The notes: generated by a model from the letters alone, not told the origin. Shown: positions 35,120 to 46,740, counted from the first letter of the stretch. The stretch: DNA of 64,000 nt from Effrenium voratum (GCA_963377175.1 CAUJNA010001013.1:271379-335378), one strand, 5' to 3'. Program-made: numbers and translations.

Positions 35120-35205
35120 AGCCATTTGGATTACCATGCAGCAGGAACCCTTGAAGTCCTACCTCAAAATGATATGCAAGACGTGGACTCTTGGCTATGT
35201 CCATG
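35120..35205 (+). CDS. Probable FAD-domain exon of diflavin reductase
   Basis: Reads SHLDYHAAGTLEVLPQNDM. This fits the family segment L-x-Y-x-x-G-D-x-x-x-V-x-P-x-N-D that lines the FAD pocket. The conserved Asp after Gly is Thr here. Borders are approximate. Confidence 0.5.
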
Positions 35206-36260
35206 CGCATATCCTGGTGCGGGTTCTGACATATGCCAAGGAGCAAATACTTCCATTGTTGTGGATTCCACAGCAGAGCAGGATTGATAGCTTGCACTCT
35301 TCTGGGCGAAGCCATTTGTATGTGTGTCTCGAAAACCTAGGATCCCTCCAATGACTGGCTTTATATTGGTTCCATCCATACCCAGGTCCCAAGTTTTGAC
35401 AGTCCCATGCACAGATGTCAATTGAGTCTTTGCACACTGACCTTTGACAGGACTGCAGTACTCGCGGACTTGGACAGCATGCTTGACCTTCCTGGAGCAC
35501 ACAGAGGCAGTTGCTTGACTGGAGCCAGCGTCGGTAGCAGAAATTCATTCCTTTGTGTGTCCAACCAGGGCATTTCAGTTTAGAAAAGATCCAAGTGTTT
35601 CTTGGGTTTGACCCGCTCGTCCGCGTCGGAATTTGACACCAGCCTAACGGTTTTGCGCTCTTCAAGGCACCCAAGCCTGGCAAAGTCACAGTTTGATACC
35701 CTGGTTGGTGGTTTTGTGCTGTTGGTCAGCTGCTCCGAAGCTTGGGGAGCACTTTGCGTGCTACTTCGGCACCGAAAAGCGCTGGCTTTCCAGCCGCAGC
35801 TATGAACTTGGACTACCTTGACTTCTCTGCTACGGAAGGGCACTGTGTATACCAAATTCGCCAAACAGTATTTTCGTGCTACTTTCGCACTTGTTGACTC
35901 TGGAAACAACAGTGCAAGATGATGGTCGAGATCCACGAAAGCAACTTTGTGCAAAGATTGCCCTCCTGGTTGATGTTGGTTTGGCGCTGTGTTGGCATGT
36001 GTCTTGCATTGTTGGCATGTTGGCTTTGTCTTGTCTTATTGTGGGTTTAGTGTTAGGAGGCGGCCGGGAACGTGGACTTGGCTCATACAAATCATGCAAA
36101 GATTTGCGCTTACGCAAACGCAGGTCCGTTGTGCATTCTGCGCTTCATGCCGACTACCCACAAACCACATTGCGTTGCTGGTATTGTCTGCAAACTTGAC
36201 CAGCGCCAGCTCTCTTGACAACACGCCGATATGGTGTCATGTTTGCAACTGCGAGGTGGC

Positions 36261-36320
36261 GCCAAAGTTGCGTTCCCATTGCCTTGCTCGCTGAAGGATG
36301 CTCTGGCTTCTTGTTTGCAT
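36261..36320 (+). CDS. Possible FAD-domain exon of diflavin reductase
   Basis: Reads KVAFPLPCSLKDALASC, like the family segment P-x-P-C-T-L-R-E-A-L in the connecting helical region. It is short and the borders are not firm. Confidence 0.4.
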
Positions 36321-36405
36321 CCGAGTGCGGCAAAGTCTTTGACCATTGTTGATGATTTATGCGATGCAGTAGAAGTGTTTTGTTTTGAACTCAGCACGGT
36401 CTCAG

Positions 36406-36475
36406 GTGAAATATTGCGACCTCAATACTGCCCCAACACGGCAAATGTTACATGCCTTGAAGCCGCACTTCAAAC
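36406..36475 (+). CDS. Possible FAD-domain exon of diflavin reductase
   Basis: After CTCAG it reads KYCDLNTAPTRQMLHALKPH, like the family segment Y-x-D-L-x-x-x-P-x-R-x-x-L-x-x-L that follows the preceding exon. A 1.4 kb CA/CG repeat follows in what would be the next intron. Exons for the rest of the FAD domain, including the R-x-Y-S motif, were not found between here and 45649. Confidence 0.42.
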
Positions 36476-36573
36476 CAGACGTTCAATTCCGTATCGAGAA
36501 GCTCTTGAATGATTGCTGGGCCATGAGTGTGATTCAGGACCGCTTCAACACGCGTTCATGTCGACTGCTTTCT

Positions 36574-38010
36574 GACATTCACACACACACACACACCAAC
36601 CCGCGCACCCACCCACGCACTCGCCAAATGTGCGTGCACGCCCAAGCCCACGAACCCCCACACACACAGACCCACACCCACACCCACACCCACACCCACA
36701 CCCACACCCACACACACCGCACGCGCACGCACACGCACACGCCCCCGCCCTCGCCCGCGCCTGCGCCCGCGCCCACGCCCGAGCGCGCGCGTGCGCGCAC
36801 ACCCACACCCACACCCACACCCACACCCGCACGCGCACCCACACCCACACCCACACCCATACCCACACGCACACCCACACCCACACGCACACGCACACGA
36901 ACACGCACACGAACACGCACACGCACACGCGAACGCACGAGCGCGCACGCACGCACGCACGCACCGACACACACACACACATACCCACCCACCCACCCAC
37001 CCACCCACCCGCACGCGCATGCGCACGCGCACCCGCACCTGCACCCGCACCCGCACGCGCACGCGCACCCGCACGCGCACGCGCACGCGCACGCGCACGT
37101 GCACGCACGCGCACACGCACACGCGCACGGGCACAAACGCGCACGCCCACACGCCCACACGCCCACACACCCGCACGCCCACACGCCCACACACCCACAC
37201 ACCCACACACCCGCACACCCGCACACGCGCGTGTGCGCACAATCACACGCGCACGCGCACGCGTACGAGCACACGCACGCCCAAGCACACGCGCACGCAA
37301 ACGCGCACGCGCACGCGCACACGGCCACACGCCCACACGCCCAGACACCCACACACCCACACACCCACACAACACACCTGCACAAACGCACACCCGCACA
37401 CCCGCACACGCGCACAATCACACGCGCACGCGCACGCCCACGCACACGCACACGCCCACGCGCACGCCAACGCCCACGCGCACGCGCACGCGCACGCCCA
37501 CGCGCACACGCGTGTGCGTGCGCGCGCACGCGCGCGCGTACGCGCAGGCGCGCGCACGCGCACGCGCACGCGCATGCGCACACGCACACGCACACGCACA
37601 CGCACACGTCACGCGCGCACGTATTCACAAAACGGCACGCACGCACACAACAGCAAGCACGCGCGCGACGGCACTTACGCACGCGCGCAACGGCACGCTT
37701 GCAACGGCACGTTGCACGCACCCACGCACGCCCACACGCACCAACGCACCCACGCGCCCACGCACGCACTCGCGCAGCCACGCACACAAGCACCCACGCA
37801 CCCACGCACCCGCCCGCCCACCCACCCACCCACCCACGCATGCACGCCACACCCATCCACACCCACGCACGCACGCAGGCACGCACGCGCAAACGCGCAT
37901 GCACGCACACACACACACATACACACGCACACTCGCACATTCACACACACACACACACCCACACCCACACCCACACCCACACCCTCACCCACACCCCGCA
38001 CGCACCCACA
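36574..38010. repeat. 1.4 kb CA/CG-rich simple-repeat tract
   Basis: Alternating purine-pyrimidine sequence built from CACACA, CGCACG and CCCACA units, with strong strand bias (C and A on +). It lies in a presumed intron of the reductase gene. Threonine/histidine/proline frames on + and valine/cysteine frames on - span it in every phase and are not genes. Confidence 0.95.
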
Positions 38011-40010
38011 CAAACGCTCGCGCGTACGAGCGCCACCCAACAGCTGCACTTTGGGGCGCGCAGCGCGAAGGCACACGCGGGCAAGGTTTCACGAAACAAG
38101 CCTTAGCAAATGTGTCACGCGCGCGCAAAACCCGCAAAGATGTGGGCTCTCTTGGCAGCCCTGGGTGGACAATATGAAATTTGTGTACATGTGCGTTGGA
38201 TAAATGACGGGCGGGCGTCCAATGTGTTTCACGCCAGCGCTTGGATTTGGCATTGGTTTTGCTTGAGCCGTATTGGCATCGTGCGCAGGACCGAGCCCTT
38301 GCATGGACCCAATTCGAATTCTGGACATCTCTGGAAGCAACGCCTTTGCCGCTGGGGGCATTCTTGCAGTATTGCCCTCGCAGCTTGCTTGTATAACAGC
38401 GCTGCCAGCGCTGTCAATTTTCCAACGACCCATTATCTTCACTGAAGGTCTTGGCCGAGGGTGTGTCTCGGAGCCTTAATCGCCCTCATGATGGGTTCCA
38501 TTTTAGGCTGAGCTAGCAGAACGCTGCTTATTTCTGACCACCAAGGTCAGCGGGCAAGGCCGTACACCATTGCGTCATCCCCATTGCAATCAGCTGGCAT
38601 TCAGATAGCAGTGCTGCGAGCTTAGTTGCGGTGGGAGAATCTTTTCAGCCCCTTTAACGGCTGAGACCCAGTTTGGTGAAGCGCGTGTGGGTGGGCGGGC
38701 GGTGTGGCCGGCGGGCCGGCGCCTACTAAGTGTGTGTGTGGGTGCGTGTGTGTGTGGGTGGGTGCGTGTGTGTGTGTGTGGGTGCGTGCGTGCGTGCGTG
38801 CGTGCTTGCCTGCCTGCCTGCGTGCGTGCGTCGTGCGTGTGTTCGTCTGTATTCGTGCGTTCGTGCGCGCGCGTGCGTGCGTGCGTGCGTGAGGGTGGGC
38901 TCACCAGCATGCTTGCTTGCTTGCGGCTAACCCTCCCGCCTGCACACGCACACTGCTTGTATTAAGTGGTGTGAGTTGGGGTGCATTTTGAAACCCCGCC
39001 CACCCTCCTCTTTCTGGGCCCATGTGTCCTGGCTGTGGTGTGGCTGGCTGTGTGCGCCCGGCATCCATTTGCAAAAAAGTGTCAGATTGGGAGGGTTCTT
39101 GGGGGTGCGCGGGCGTGCGGGCGGGCGCGAGCGCGCATGTGCGTGCGCGTGCCTACGGAGGTCTTGGCGGGGGCGGGGGGCTGAAGATGCGTACTTGCTT
39201 CGCCCATGTGTGGCACGAGCTTGATTTTGGCACATCTTGGGCCCATTTGCAACTTTCGGGCTTTGCGTTGACCGAATCGTTCGGGCGCCGCAATTGGAGC
39301 CGTGATGCGCCCAGCCGACTTGGCATTACGCTGCCACGGTCGGGCGGCCCGCCGAAACGCAAAGAATTGGTCCTCTAGCGGGTTACCCCTGAGAGAATGC
39401 CACTCATCAGCCAGCTGCGCAAACGCTTGCCACCTGCGTGTGCTCTGTTACAAGCGCGACGCCACCTGCGCGCACCCCAATGTCTAAACTACACAATAAG
39501 GAGCGCTCCCTCGCGGCGCGCCTTTTCAAGCATGAGTTGAAACCATTCAGATTTCTTTCGCAGCTGCGTGCTGAATTGGCCAACTCAGCGAACTTCGATG
39601 CGCGCTTTTTGCGGATGCTGCAAGGTCTTGCTCCGTCTACATGCTTCAGACACCTTTCCGCCTGTGGTTCCTTTGTCACCGTAATCAGCGGGAACTTCGA
39701 TTCCTTTCACTGCGTTGCGCTTGCCTCTTGGCGCCGCCAGCGCAGCAGCATCAGATGCAGCCCCTGCTTCGAGCGCCGCTTGGCAGGTCAAAATATGGCC
39801 CCGACCCAGCAGTTGAGATCTGCCCCCGACCGCGCTGATCCCCGCAGAGGGTCGCGCGGGCAGATCAGAAATCGCAACAAAAGGCGAGTTTTTGCACCTC
39901 GACCACGCCGATCCCCGCAGAGGGTTGCAACCTCGATCGACGATCAAAGTCCTGCCCCGGCGCCCTGGAAACCTCAACAAAAGTTACATAGCTGCTAACG
40001 CCGAAGCGCT
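38011..40010. other. Presumed intron sequence, no exon assigned
   Basis: Lies within the reductase gene span. Contains a TG/TGCG tract at about 38728-38895. A frame near 38310-38420 (ILAVLPSQLACITALPALS) faintly recalls the region before the R-x-Y-S motif but lacks the motif itself. Confidence 0.35.
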
Positions 40011-40012
40011 AT

Positions 40013-40137
40013 GCTCTTGGCTCTATGCACTTGGATCTATGCACTTGGCTCCATGCGCTTGGCTCTATGCACTCGGCTCTATGCGCTCGGCTCTGTGCAC
40101 TGGCTCTATGCACTCGGCTCTATGCACTCTGCCCAAC
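40013..40137. repeat. 14-bp minisatellite (GGCTCTATGCACTT)
   Basis: About nine head-to-tail 13-14 base units, such as TTGGCTCTATGCAC and TCGGCTCTATGCGC. Confidence 0.9.
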
Positions 40138-40659
40138 CAGGCCCCGGCCAGGCCTATGGCCTGGTTGGACGCCTGAGTTGGCTGCGCCCCAGTGGCTTCC
40201 TGCTGAATCTGGCTGGCAAATGTCAAGCAGAGACAGGGGCTCTCGGGATCACACCCACATTACTTATTTTGCAAACTTTCCGTTGAAAGAGGCTTAGCGC
40301 GGGCTGTGCCTTGACAAGGGGTTCGACGTTGGAACGCTTCAGCAAGCTGTGCGGCCAAGCTCCAACTGTTGCCTACCGCGTGGCTCCAACCTGGATTGGT
40401 TAAGGGCAACAGCATTTAGTTTGTGGTGGCTTCTGCAACTCATCTTCTACAAACCAGTTTGACAGTGCAAAGAGTGGGTCCTAAGTGGGTCCTTCCTGAC
40501 AAGGAAAATTAGGTCCTGCGCGCTCGGAGAAACACGCGCGGTGCCCTGAAAGGCGAGTGTGATCTGGAAGGCGTGGGCTTAGCTTCCAACCTTTGTGTTT
40601 ATGACTTCCCTGCTCCCTTTCAAGTAATAGTTGCCGCTTTCAAGTGATCAGTCCGCGTA

Positions 40660-41560
40660 GCATCAGGCGTGCAAACAATCAGCTGACTAGTTGCCTATCT
40701 TAAGTGTCACGACAGGTGCGTCTTCCAAATCGAGGTCAAAGGGCGCTGGTCTCCGAAGCTAGGCTGAAAGATACGATGTATCATCCTAAACTCGAGTAGT
40801 AAAACGCGGTGTTCGACTCCACCCTGGGTCCACTGGCTTGGTAGCCTACGGCAAGCGCATTTGATTCACAAGGATGACCCTCATGACCACAAGTTGCACG
40901 GGCCCTAAAATGACACCTTCAAAAACTCAGCCCGCTAAGCGTGAGGCGTGCAAGCAATCAGCTGACTAGTTGCCCCTCTTAAGGAATCAGTCCTAAGCAT
41001 CATGTGTCCAAAGCTACACAAACACTAAAAACTAGTGGCCCTGTCCAACACTTGAATACAACTTTGATGTCAGGTGCCAAAAGCTACACGGGCAGTAAAA
41101 TGCCCAAACCCTGCTTTAAGGCCCAAGCCTGCTTTGAGTCTCTGTCGACTGTTGCGCCGATGGCATCTTGATGTCTGTCGGCTTGGAGGCAATGGCGGTG
41201 TTCATGCTGAGGTGTGCAAGCAATCAGCTGACTAGTTGCACCTCTTGAGGAATCAGTCCTAGGTGCCCAAAGCTACACAGGCACTAAAAACTAGTTACCC
41301 TTTCCAAGAAACACTTCAACGCAACTTTGATAGCTACACGGGCAGTCACATGACCCCTTCAAAAACTCAGCCCGCTAAACATCAGGTGCGCAAGCAATCA
41401 GTTGCCCCTCCTAAGGAATCAGTCCTCTAAGCGTCAGGTGTCCAAAGCTAACGCAGGCACTAAAAACTAGTTGCCCTTTTCGAGACCATTGTGCGTCAAA
41501 GCTACACAGGCAGTGAAATGGCCCCTTCAAAAACTCAGCCTGTTAAGCATGCGCGATTTT
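40660..41560. repeat. Long degenerate direct repeats, about 3.5 copies
   Basis: CAATCAGCTGACTAGTTGC recurs near 40677, 40954 and 41222, and in shortened form near 41393. Shared segments between copies include GGAATCAGTCCT, CCAAAGCTACAC, GGCACTAAAAACTAGT and CAAAAACTCAGCC. The unit is about 270 bases with internal deletions. It ends close to the left target duplication of the next element. Confidence 0.8.
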
Positions 41561-41573
41561 CGATGCGTAGGCG

Positions 41574-41582
41574 TCCGCGCAG
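41574..41582. repeat. Target-site duplication, left (TCCGCGCAG)
   Basis: Nine bases, or ten counting the next G, repeated at 42941-42949. They flank an element with imperfect terminal inverted repeats. Confidence 0.75.
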
Positions 41583-41679
41583 GGGATAGGCATCAAAAAA
41601 ACTTATTCGGCATCAAAACAAACTTATTAGGCATCAAAAAAACTTATTAGGCATCAAAAAAACTTATGCTCATTCCTAT

Positions 41680-41790
41680 GGGGGGAAGGAAGGAAGGCAG
41701 GAAGGAAGAAAGGAAGGAAGGAAGGAAGGAGGGAAGGAAGGAAGGAAGGAAGGAGGGAGGGAAGGAAGGAAGGGAAGGAAGGAAGGAAGA
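41680..41790. repeat. GGAA/GAAGG purine tract
   Basis: Uninterrupted purine tract of GAAGGAAG units inside the transposon candidate. Confidence 0.9.
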
Positions 41791-41809
41791 AGGATAAAAT
41801 GAAAGCAAG

Positions 41810-42275
41810 CCCCCCCCCCCCCCCAACCACCCCGCTGATTTGTAGAAGGTTGACAGTGATAAACGCAGCCTTTGCTGAATCATCACTTCTTCGATCATCA
41901 TCACCCTTTGTTGAATCATCACTTTCTTCGAGCATCATGGGCGGGGCTGCCGCCCCCCCCAACCCCCCCGCTGATTTTCAGAATGTTTACAGAGATTACC
42001 GCACCCTTTGCTGAATCATCACTTGTGTGATCATCACCACTCGTAGTTGAATCATCACTTCTTCGAACATCATGGGGGGGCTGCCGCCCCCCCCAACCCC
42101 CCTGCTGATTTGTAGAATGCTTACAGAGCTTAACGCATTCCTTGTTGAATCATCACTTCCTGGAACATAACGGGGGGGGTGTCACCCCCCCCAACCCCCC
42201 CTTTTTTTTTGAGAATGTATACTACAAAGCTTAACGCACCCTTTGCTGAATCATCACTTCCTCGATCATCACTCT
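41810..42275. repeat. About 135-bp tandem repeat with C/G-run hairpins
   Basis: Four degenerate units, each with a C run, CCCCGCTGATTT, TTAACGCACCCTTT-type sequence and TTGAATCATCACTT. From the second unit on, a G run faces a C run across a short loop (for example GGGGGGGCTGCCGCCCCCCC near 42074), giving stable hairpins. Confidence 0.8.
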
Positions 42276-42373
42276 CTTTCTTTCTTTCTTTCTTTCTTTC
42301 TGTCTCGCTCTCTCTCTTTCTGTTTTCTCCCTTTTTCTTCATGTTTATATCTCTGTATATTTTTCTTCACTGC

Positions 42374-42775
42374 TTGCGAAAATGCTGCGCCTGCGTCAAA
42401 CTCTGCACCGTACCTTGCGAAAGTGCTGCGCCTGCCGCGAAATTGGTACCTCTTGCGAAAGTGCTGCGCCTGCCGCGAATTCTGGACCGCACCTTGCGAA
42501 AGTCCTGCACCTGCCGCGAATCTGTACCTGACCTTGCTAAAGTGCAGCGCCTGCTGCGAAATCTGTACCTGACCTTCCGAAAGTAGTGCGCCTGCCACGA
42601 AATCGGTACCTGACCTTGCGAAAGGCAAAATCTGTCCCGCACCTTGCGAAGGTGCTGCGCCTGCCGCGAAATCTGTACCTGACCTGCGAAAGCATTGCGC
42701 CTACCTTGCGAAAGTGCCGCGCCTGCCACGAAATCTGTACCTGAGCTTGCGAAAGTGCTTCGCCTGCCACGAAAT
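42374..42775. repeat. Degenerate 41-bp repeat array, copy 2
   Basis: The same unit as at 7640-8070 (CTTGCGAAAGTGCTGCGCCT then GCCGCGAAATCTGTACCTGA), about ten copies. Here it sits inside the transposon candidate and again follows a CTTT-rich tract (42268-42340). Confidence 0.88.
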
Positions 42776-42940
42776 GAATAAGTTTTTTTGATTCCTAAAA
42801 AATGTTTTTTGATCCTCTGATTTTTCATTTTTAATAGTAAATCAATGAGAACAAGTTTTTTTGATCCCGAATAAGTTTTTAGTGAACTTCAGAAATATGT
42901 TTTTTTGATGCCTAAACAAGTTGTTTTTGATCCCTCACCC

Positions 42941-42949
42941 TCCGCGCAG
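42941..42949. repeat. Target-site duplication, right (TCCGCGCAG)
   Basis: Matches 41574-41582 exactly; the next base, G, also matches. Confidence 0.75.
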
Positions 42950-45648
42950 GTAATGAACACGCAAATGCGCATGCGCATGGCATGCGCAGCGTGTAGGCCC
43001 CGAGCATCCAAAACAACACTGGATTGATGGATCAGCTGTTTGCATGTTGCGGCCGTTGGCGCAGCGGACCTTTCTTTGTCCGTTCAACGCTGCCGCAAAC
43101 ACAGAAGAAACGCAGCGCTTGCCGCCTGTTGCTACCCAACACAGAAGCGAGGTACTGGTTTGCGGGTGCGCTGTGACCATGTATTGTTCAAAACATCATG
43201 AATCATCATCGCATCGGCAAACGCGATACGCGATGCACTGGTCAGTGTGTGTGTGTAACATGTTGATTGTTTGTTAGGTTGGTTTTGTGTTTTTTTTTTT
43301 GGCATGTTTGCTTGCTTGCTGGTTTTATCCGATGGAGTTGTCAGACTTTACTTTGAACCTGGCCGCTCCGGGCTTAGCAGGTTCAGCCGAACAACACAGC
43401 AGGCCACCACTGAGGCCATGGGGGCCGGGTTCCGCCCTAGAAGTCTCCGTGGGCTGCGCCGCGGCACATGCGCGGGTTCTTTGTTTTTGTGGAGGCTCGA
43501 AGCTGGAATGTGTTTGCTTGTTGGCTTGTTGGCTTGTTTGCTTGTTTGCTTGCTTGTTTGCTGAAGTGCACCCTGCGCATGCTCGCGTCTCGGCCGCTGC
43601 TTTGGGAACGTGCTGCGGGCGGCCAAATTGTGCTCAGGCCCTGCAAGGAAAAGGCCACAGCAGAAACTCTGAAAAAGCCTCTGAACCTGAAACGCTCTTT
43701 TGCGCAACAGATGCTTCATCCGGTTTGTGCTCCTCGCTTTCAACAAGTCAAGCGGGTTGAACTATTTTGAGCTGAAGGCAAAACTCAATCAAATGCATAG
43801 TTCCCGCCTAAGTTATTTTTTTTACTGTGGAACCTTTTTCTTGCCATTGCCATTGCCGTTGTTGTGAAAAGTTTCCTTTCGCCGTTGCTGTTGCAGTGTG
43901 TGTTTTTGCCGTGAAAGTTTTCAGGCACCAGCAGTTCCCTTGGATGTAGTTTTCTCTGTGATTTAGCCTGCCCATTTGTTTGACTCCAAGCTGATGCAGC
44001 CATGAAATTGACATGGACATTGCCGCGCAAGTTGATGCTTGCCGCGGGACTCACTGATTGCCGAGACGGGTTCTAAGTGTTCACTCGCTATGAAGGGCAG
44101 TTGGGGGTGATAGGCCACCTCTTGTGTATAGCAAAGCCTTGGAGCTCCTCAAAGACAAGTCATGGTCTGTCTCTTTTTTGCTTGTGTGTGTCAGCGCATA
44201 GGTTGTTCCAGAACATAAATGTGCAATCTTCGGCCCCAACCAACTAGCGTGCATTGCTGTACTTGATATTTGTGTTTTGCTCTTGCTGTGGGTGGGGGGG
44301 CTGGTGGTGTTACAGTGGACCACTTCATTTATTGTAAACGCTGCTTCGGCCCAGCCGCGCGCGCACCGTCTGTGGTTCGACTGCAAGTAGCAGAGCTGGT
44401 CAAGTGGCGATTCAGGAATGGACAGGTTCTGGCGTTGATGGACCAATTGATGTCATGGGCCGAAGTTGCGCAGGAATCCCCGAGGCAAGGGCAAGGCGAT
44501 GCATAGGACCAGGAGTGAGTCATGGAGCCAAGAGCGCGTGCTTGGGCACTGGATGTTATGGGGCGGCAGTCTTGATCAACTGTGTTGGCGTGGGGTTCTG
44601 TTCAAGCGGTCGGAGTCAGGCGCTGGCTGCTTGCGAGCCAGAGTGGGAACCCCATGCGCGCGGCAGTGCTGGTGCGGGGTCAAGACGCCTGCTTGGGCTG
44701 GGCACGGTTGAGGCTTGCTGGGTGCTGGTTGGGCTGCGCTGGACCTGGTGGGTTGCTCAGCCGCGTCAGCAAGTCTGGGCGTGAGGCCAGGTGGCTGCTG
44801 GTCTCAGAGAGCGGGGCTAAGCTGGGACTACGCTGCTGATTGGGGTGGCGGGCTTGCTGGTTTGAGGCCAGTCTCATGGTTGGGCAGCTGAGCTGGCGGG
44901 CCTGCACTGGGCCTTGCTTGGGTGGTTGCTGGTTGGGCTGGGCCTCAGGCTAGTCTCAGGCACGTCAAGCAGGCCGGGGAGATTGAAAGATTCTCGTTGG
45001 AAATTTGGAAAGAGATCCGTGGCCTTCTTGGGGCCGAGGCGAATTAGGGCCGAGGCAATTTGATGGCTGGCTGCGTACGCCCAAAATCCAATTTAGCCAA
45101 GTGACTCGCGCGTCTCGATTTCTGAAGTGCAGCGCAGCAGTGGTTTTCATTTTTGCCTGTTTAGCATGTTGTGTTTCTTCCGCATCGTTGTTTGTCGATT
45201 TAGGTCTCTTACGAGCTGGCCAAAACTGCACCTTGATGACTTCATCGAAGCCTTGCGGGCAAGGGGTATCATCTTAACTGCCACAAATTCTGGTTTGCAG
45301 CGCAAGGGCCGGCGCTACGGCTTGTGTGTCTTGCTTGCAACGCATGCCAAGCATCCTTTTCTGAAAGAACATTTTAGCTTGTGTTGATCGAGGCTTCAAC
45401 AGATTAGATCTTAAACACTCCGCCTTGAGGCTCTTTCTGGATGTGTACCCGATTGCGGAAAGGTGATTTGGTTGCAGTCCGCGTTCGACCTTCCAGCTTC
45501 CGCTTGACTTCTCGTGATGTGCCTGTGATCATGATAGCAGCAGGCAGGACGGGTGCATGGGCGGAGAGTGCATGAATCGCACAAAATATGAGACTTGAGT
45601 GTTAGAGCAACATGAGAAGGTCTGTCCGAATCAAGAGCAACAACCGCA
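42950..45648. other. Presumed intron sequence, exons not resolved
   Basis: Within the reductase gene span. A frame near 43462-43510 (GTCAGSLFLWRLEAG) is faintly like the Cys-x-x-x-Leu-x-x-Leu segment of the FAD domain, and one near 44110-44160 (YSKALELLKDKSWS) reads like an exon; neither is firm. 44680-44990 is a GC-rich, degenerate GCTGGTTGGGCTGGG-type repeat. Confidence 0.35.
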
Positions 45649-45649
45649 G

Positions 45650-46689
45650 GTGCTGGGGTCGCCCCGTTTCGAGCCTTTTGGTCAGAGCTCAGATATAGAG
45701 AGGCACCAGCCATTCTTCTCTTTGGCTGCAAGCATCCTGACCGTGACTGGATTTATCAGAAAGAGATGCAGACTGCAAGGCGTCACAATATACTTGCGGA
45801 GCTCATCACTGCCTTTTCTCGTCAGGATGCCGCTGGTGCCTTCGTTCCCACTGTTCAGTGTGGCAGCTATGTTCAAAGAAGATTAAGAGAAATGCACAGC
45901 CGTGTAAGAGAGTGGGTCTCTGCTGGAGGCATTGTCTACATGTGTGGTTCAACAGCCATGGGCAAAGCTGTGCTTGAGGCTCTCACGGAAATATTTGGAG
46001 ATGAGAGGATTCTCCAATTGCGTCAGGAAGGGAGAATTGTCCAAGAACTGTGGGGAGATACATTGCATGTGTCTGTACCTCTCAAGCCGCCTGCAAAACG
46101 AAAATGTGTGGAAGATGTTATCAGGAAGCGACGCTCGATTTTCCCAAAAGACTACACCGGGGAGGCCGTTGCTGATTCACAAGTGCACCAGCTTTTGGAA
46201 GCAGCGCGATGGGCTCCCACCCATGGAAAGACTGAACCCTGGCGATTTGTGGTGTTTGCCGCTGAGGGCCGCCTTCGGCTAATTGAGGCAACACTTTCAT
46301 TCTATTCAAGTCAGAGCCCTTCCTTTTGGGCTCAGGCCTGGAATGGTGAGTTCAAAGGTTTCCCGGAGTTCAAAGCCCATGTTGACAAGCAACGCTCGGC
46401 CAAGTGGCTGAAATGCTCTCATCTCATCAGCATTTGTATGCGAAGGCAGCAGTACCAGGAAGGCAAGAGACTGTTTCCCGAGCATGAAGAGATTGCCGCT
46501 GTTTCCTGCGCGGTGCAGAATATGCACCTTGAGGCTACTTCCCTGGGCGTGGCCGCATACTGGTCTTCGTGGTTTGAACACTTCACTGCTTCTTCTGATG
46601 GCATCCATTTTCATGGCTTGAATGCACAAGAAGGAGACAAATGGTTGGGAGTGTTCTGCATCTTGTCACGCAAAGTAGGCTTGTATTAG
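45650..46689 (+). CDS. Terminal exon: NADPH-binding end of diflavin reductase fused to nitroreductase
   Basis: Starts after CCGCAG, inside a split Gly codon, and stops at TAG 46687-46689. First part: GAGVAPFRAFWSEL (nicotinamide/FAD site), LLFGCKHPDRDWIYQKE (NADPH binding), AFSRQ, YVQRRL, GGIVYMCGSTAMGKAV, and LRQEGRIVQELW. These are in the order of the cytochrome P450 reductase/CysJ C-terminus, and its usual terminal motif (GRYxxDVW) is present. A linker (SVPLKPPAKRK) follows, then a full nitroreductase-type domain: VIRKRRSIFPKDY, LLEAARWAPTHGKTEPWRFV, and HLEATSLGVAAYWSS. That fold binds FMN and uses NAD(P)H or donated electrons. One uninterrupted frame covers both, so the fusion is not an assembly of separate genes. 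Confidence 0.88.
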
Positions 46690-46740
46690 CTGTATGAGTC
46701 TCCTCCAAGACGAAAATGCGAACGAGGACACGCACAACTG

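Larger units (their letters stand above)
41583..42940. mobile_element. Candidate non-autonomous Mutator-like (foldback) transposon, 1.36 kb
   Basis: The left end is GGGATAGGCATCAAAAAAAC followed by three more GGCATCAAAAAAACTTATT-type units (41583-41670). The right end, read on the other strand, starts GGGTGAGGGATCAAAAACAA followed by AGGCATCAAAAAAAC (42776-42940). So both ends carry inverted, tandem, A-rich subterminal repeats. A 9-10 bp duplication lies outside them. Long, repeated inverted ends and 8-11 bp duplications are known features of Mutator-like elements; the assignment is inference. The interior holds GGAA arrays, a 135-bp repeat and the 41-bp repeat array, and no transposase. It lies inside the reductase gene span. 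Confidence 0.62.

Noticed and set aside
36545..38203. Very long open frames on both strands (up to 573 residues), rich in His/Thr/Pro/Arg or Val/Cys
   Set aside because: They are read-throughs of CA/CG simple repeats in every phase; stops are simply absent from the repeat.
38310..38420. Frame ILAVLPSQLACITALPALS as the missing FAD-domain exon
   Set aside because: The R-x-Y-S motif that should follow is absent, so the similarity is too weak.
40795..40835. GTTCGACTCC near 40811 as a possible tRNA T loop
   Set aside because: The five-base stem does not pair around a seven-base loop, and no acceptor partner is found upstream.
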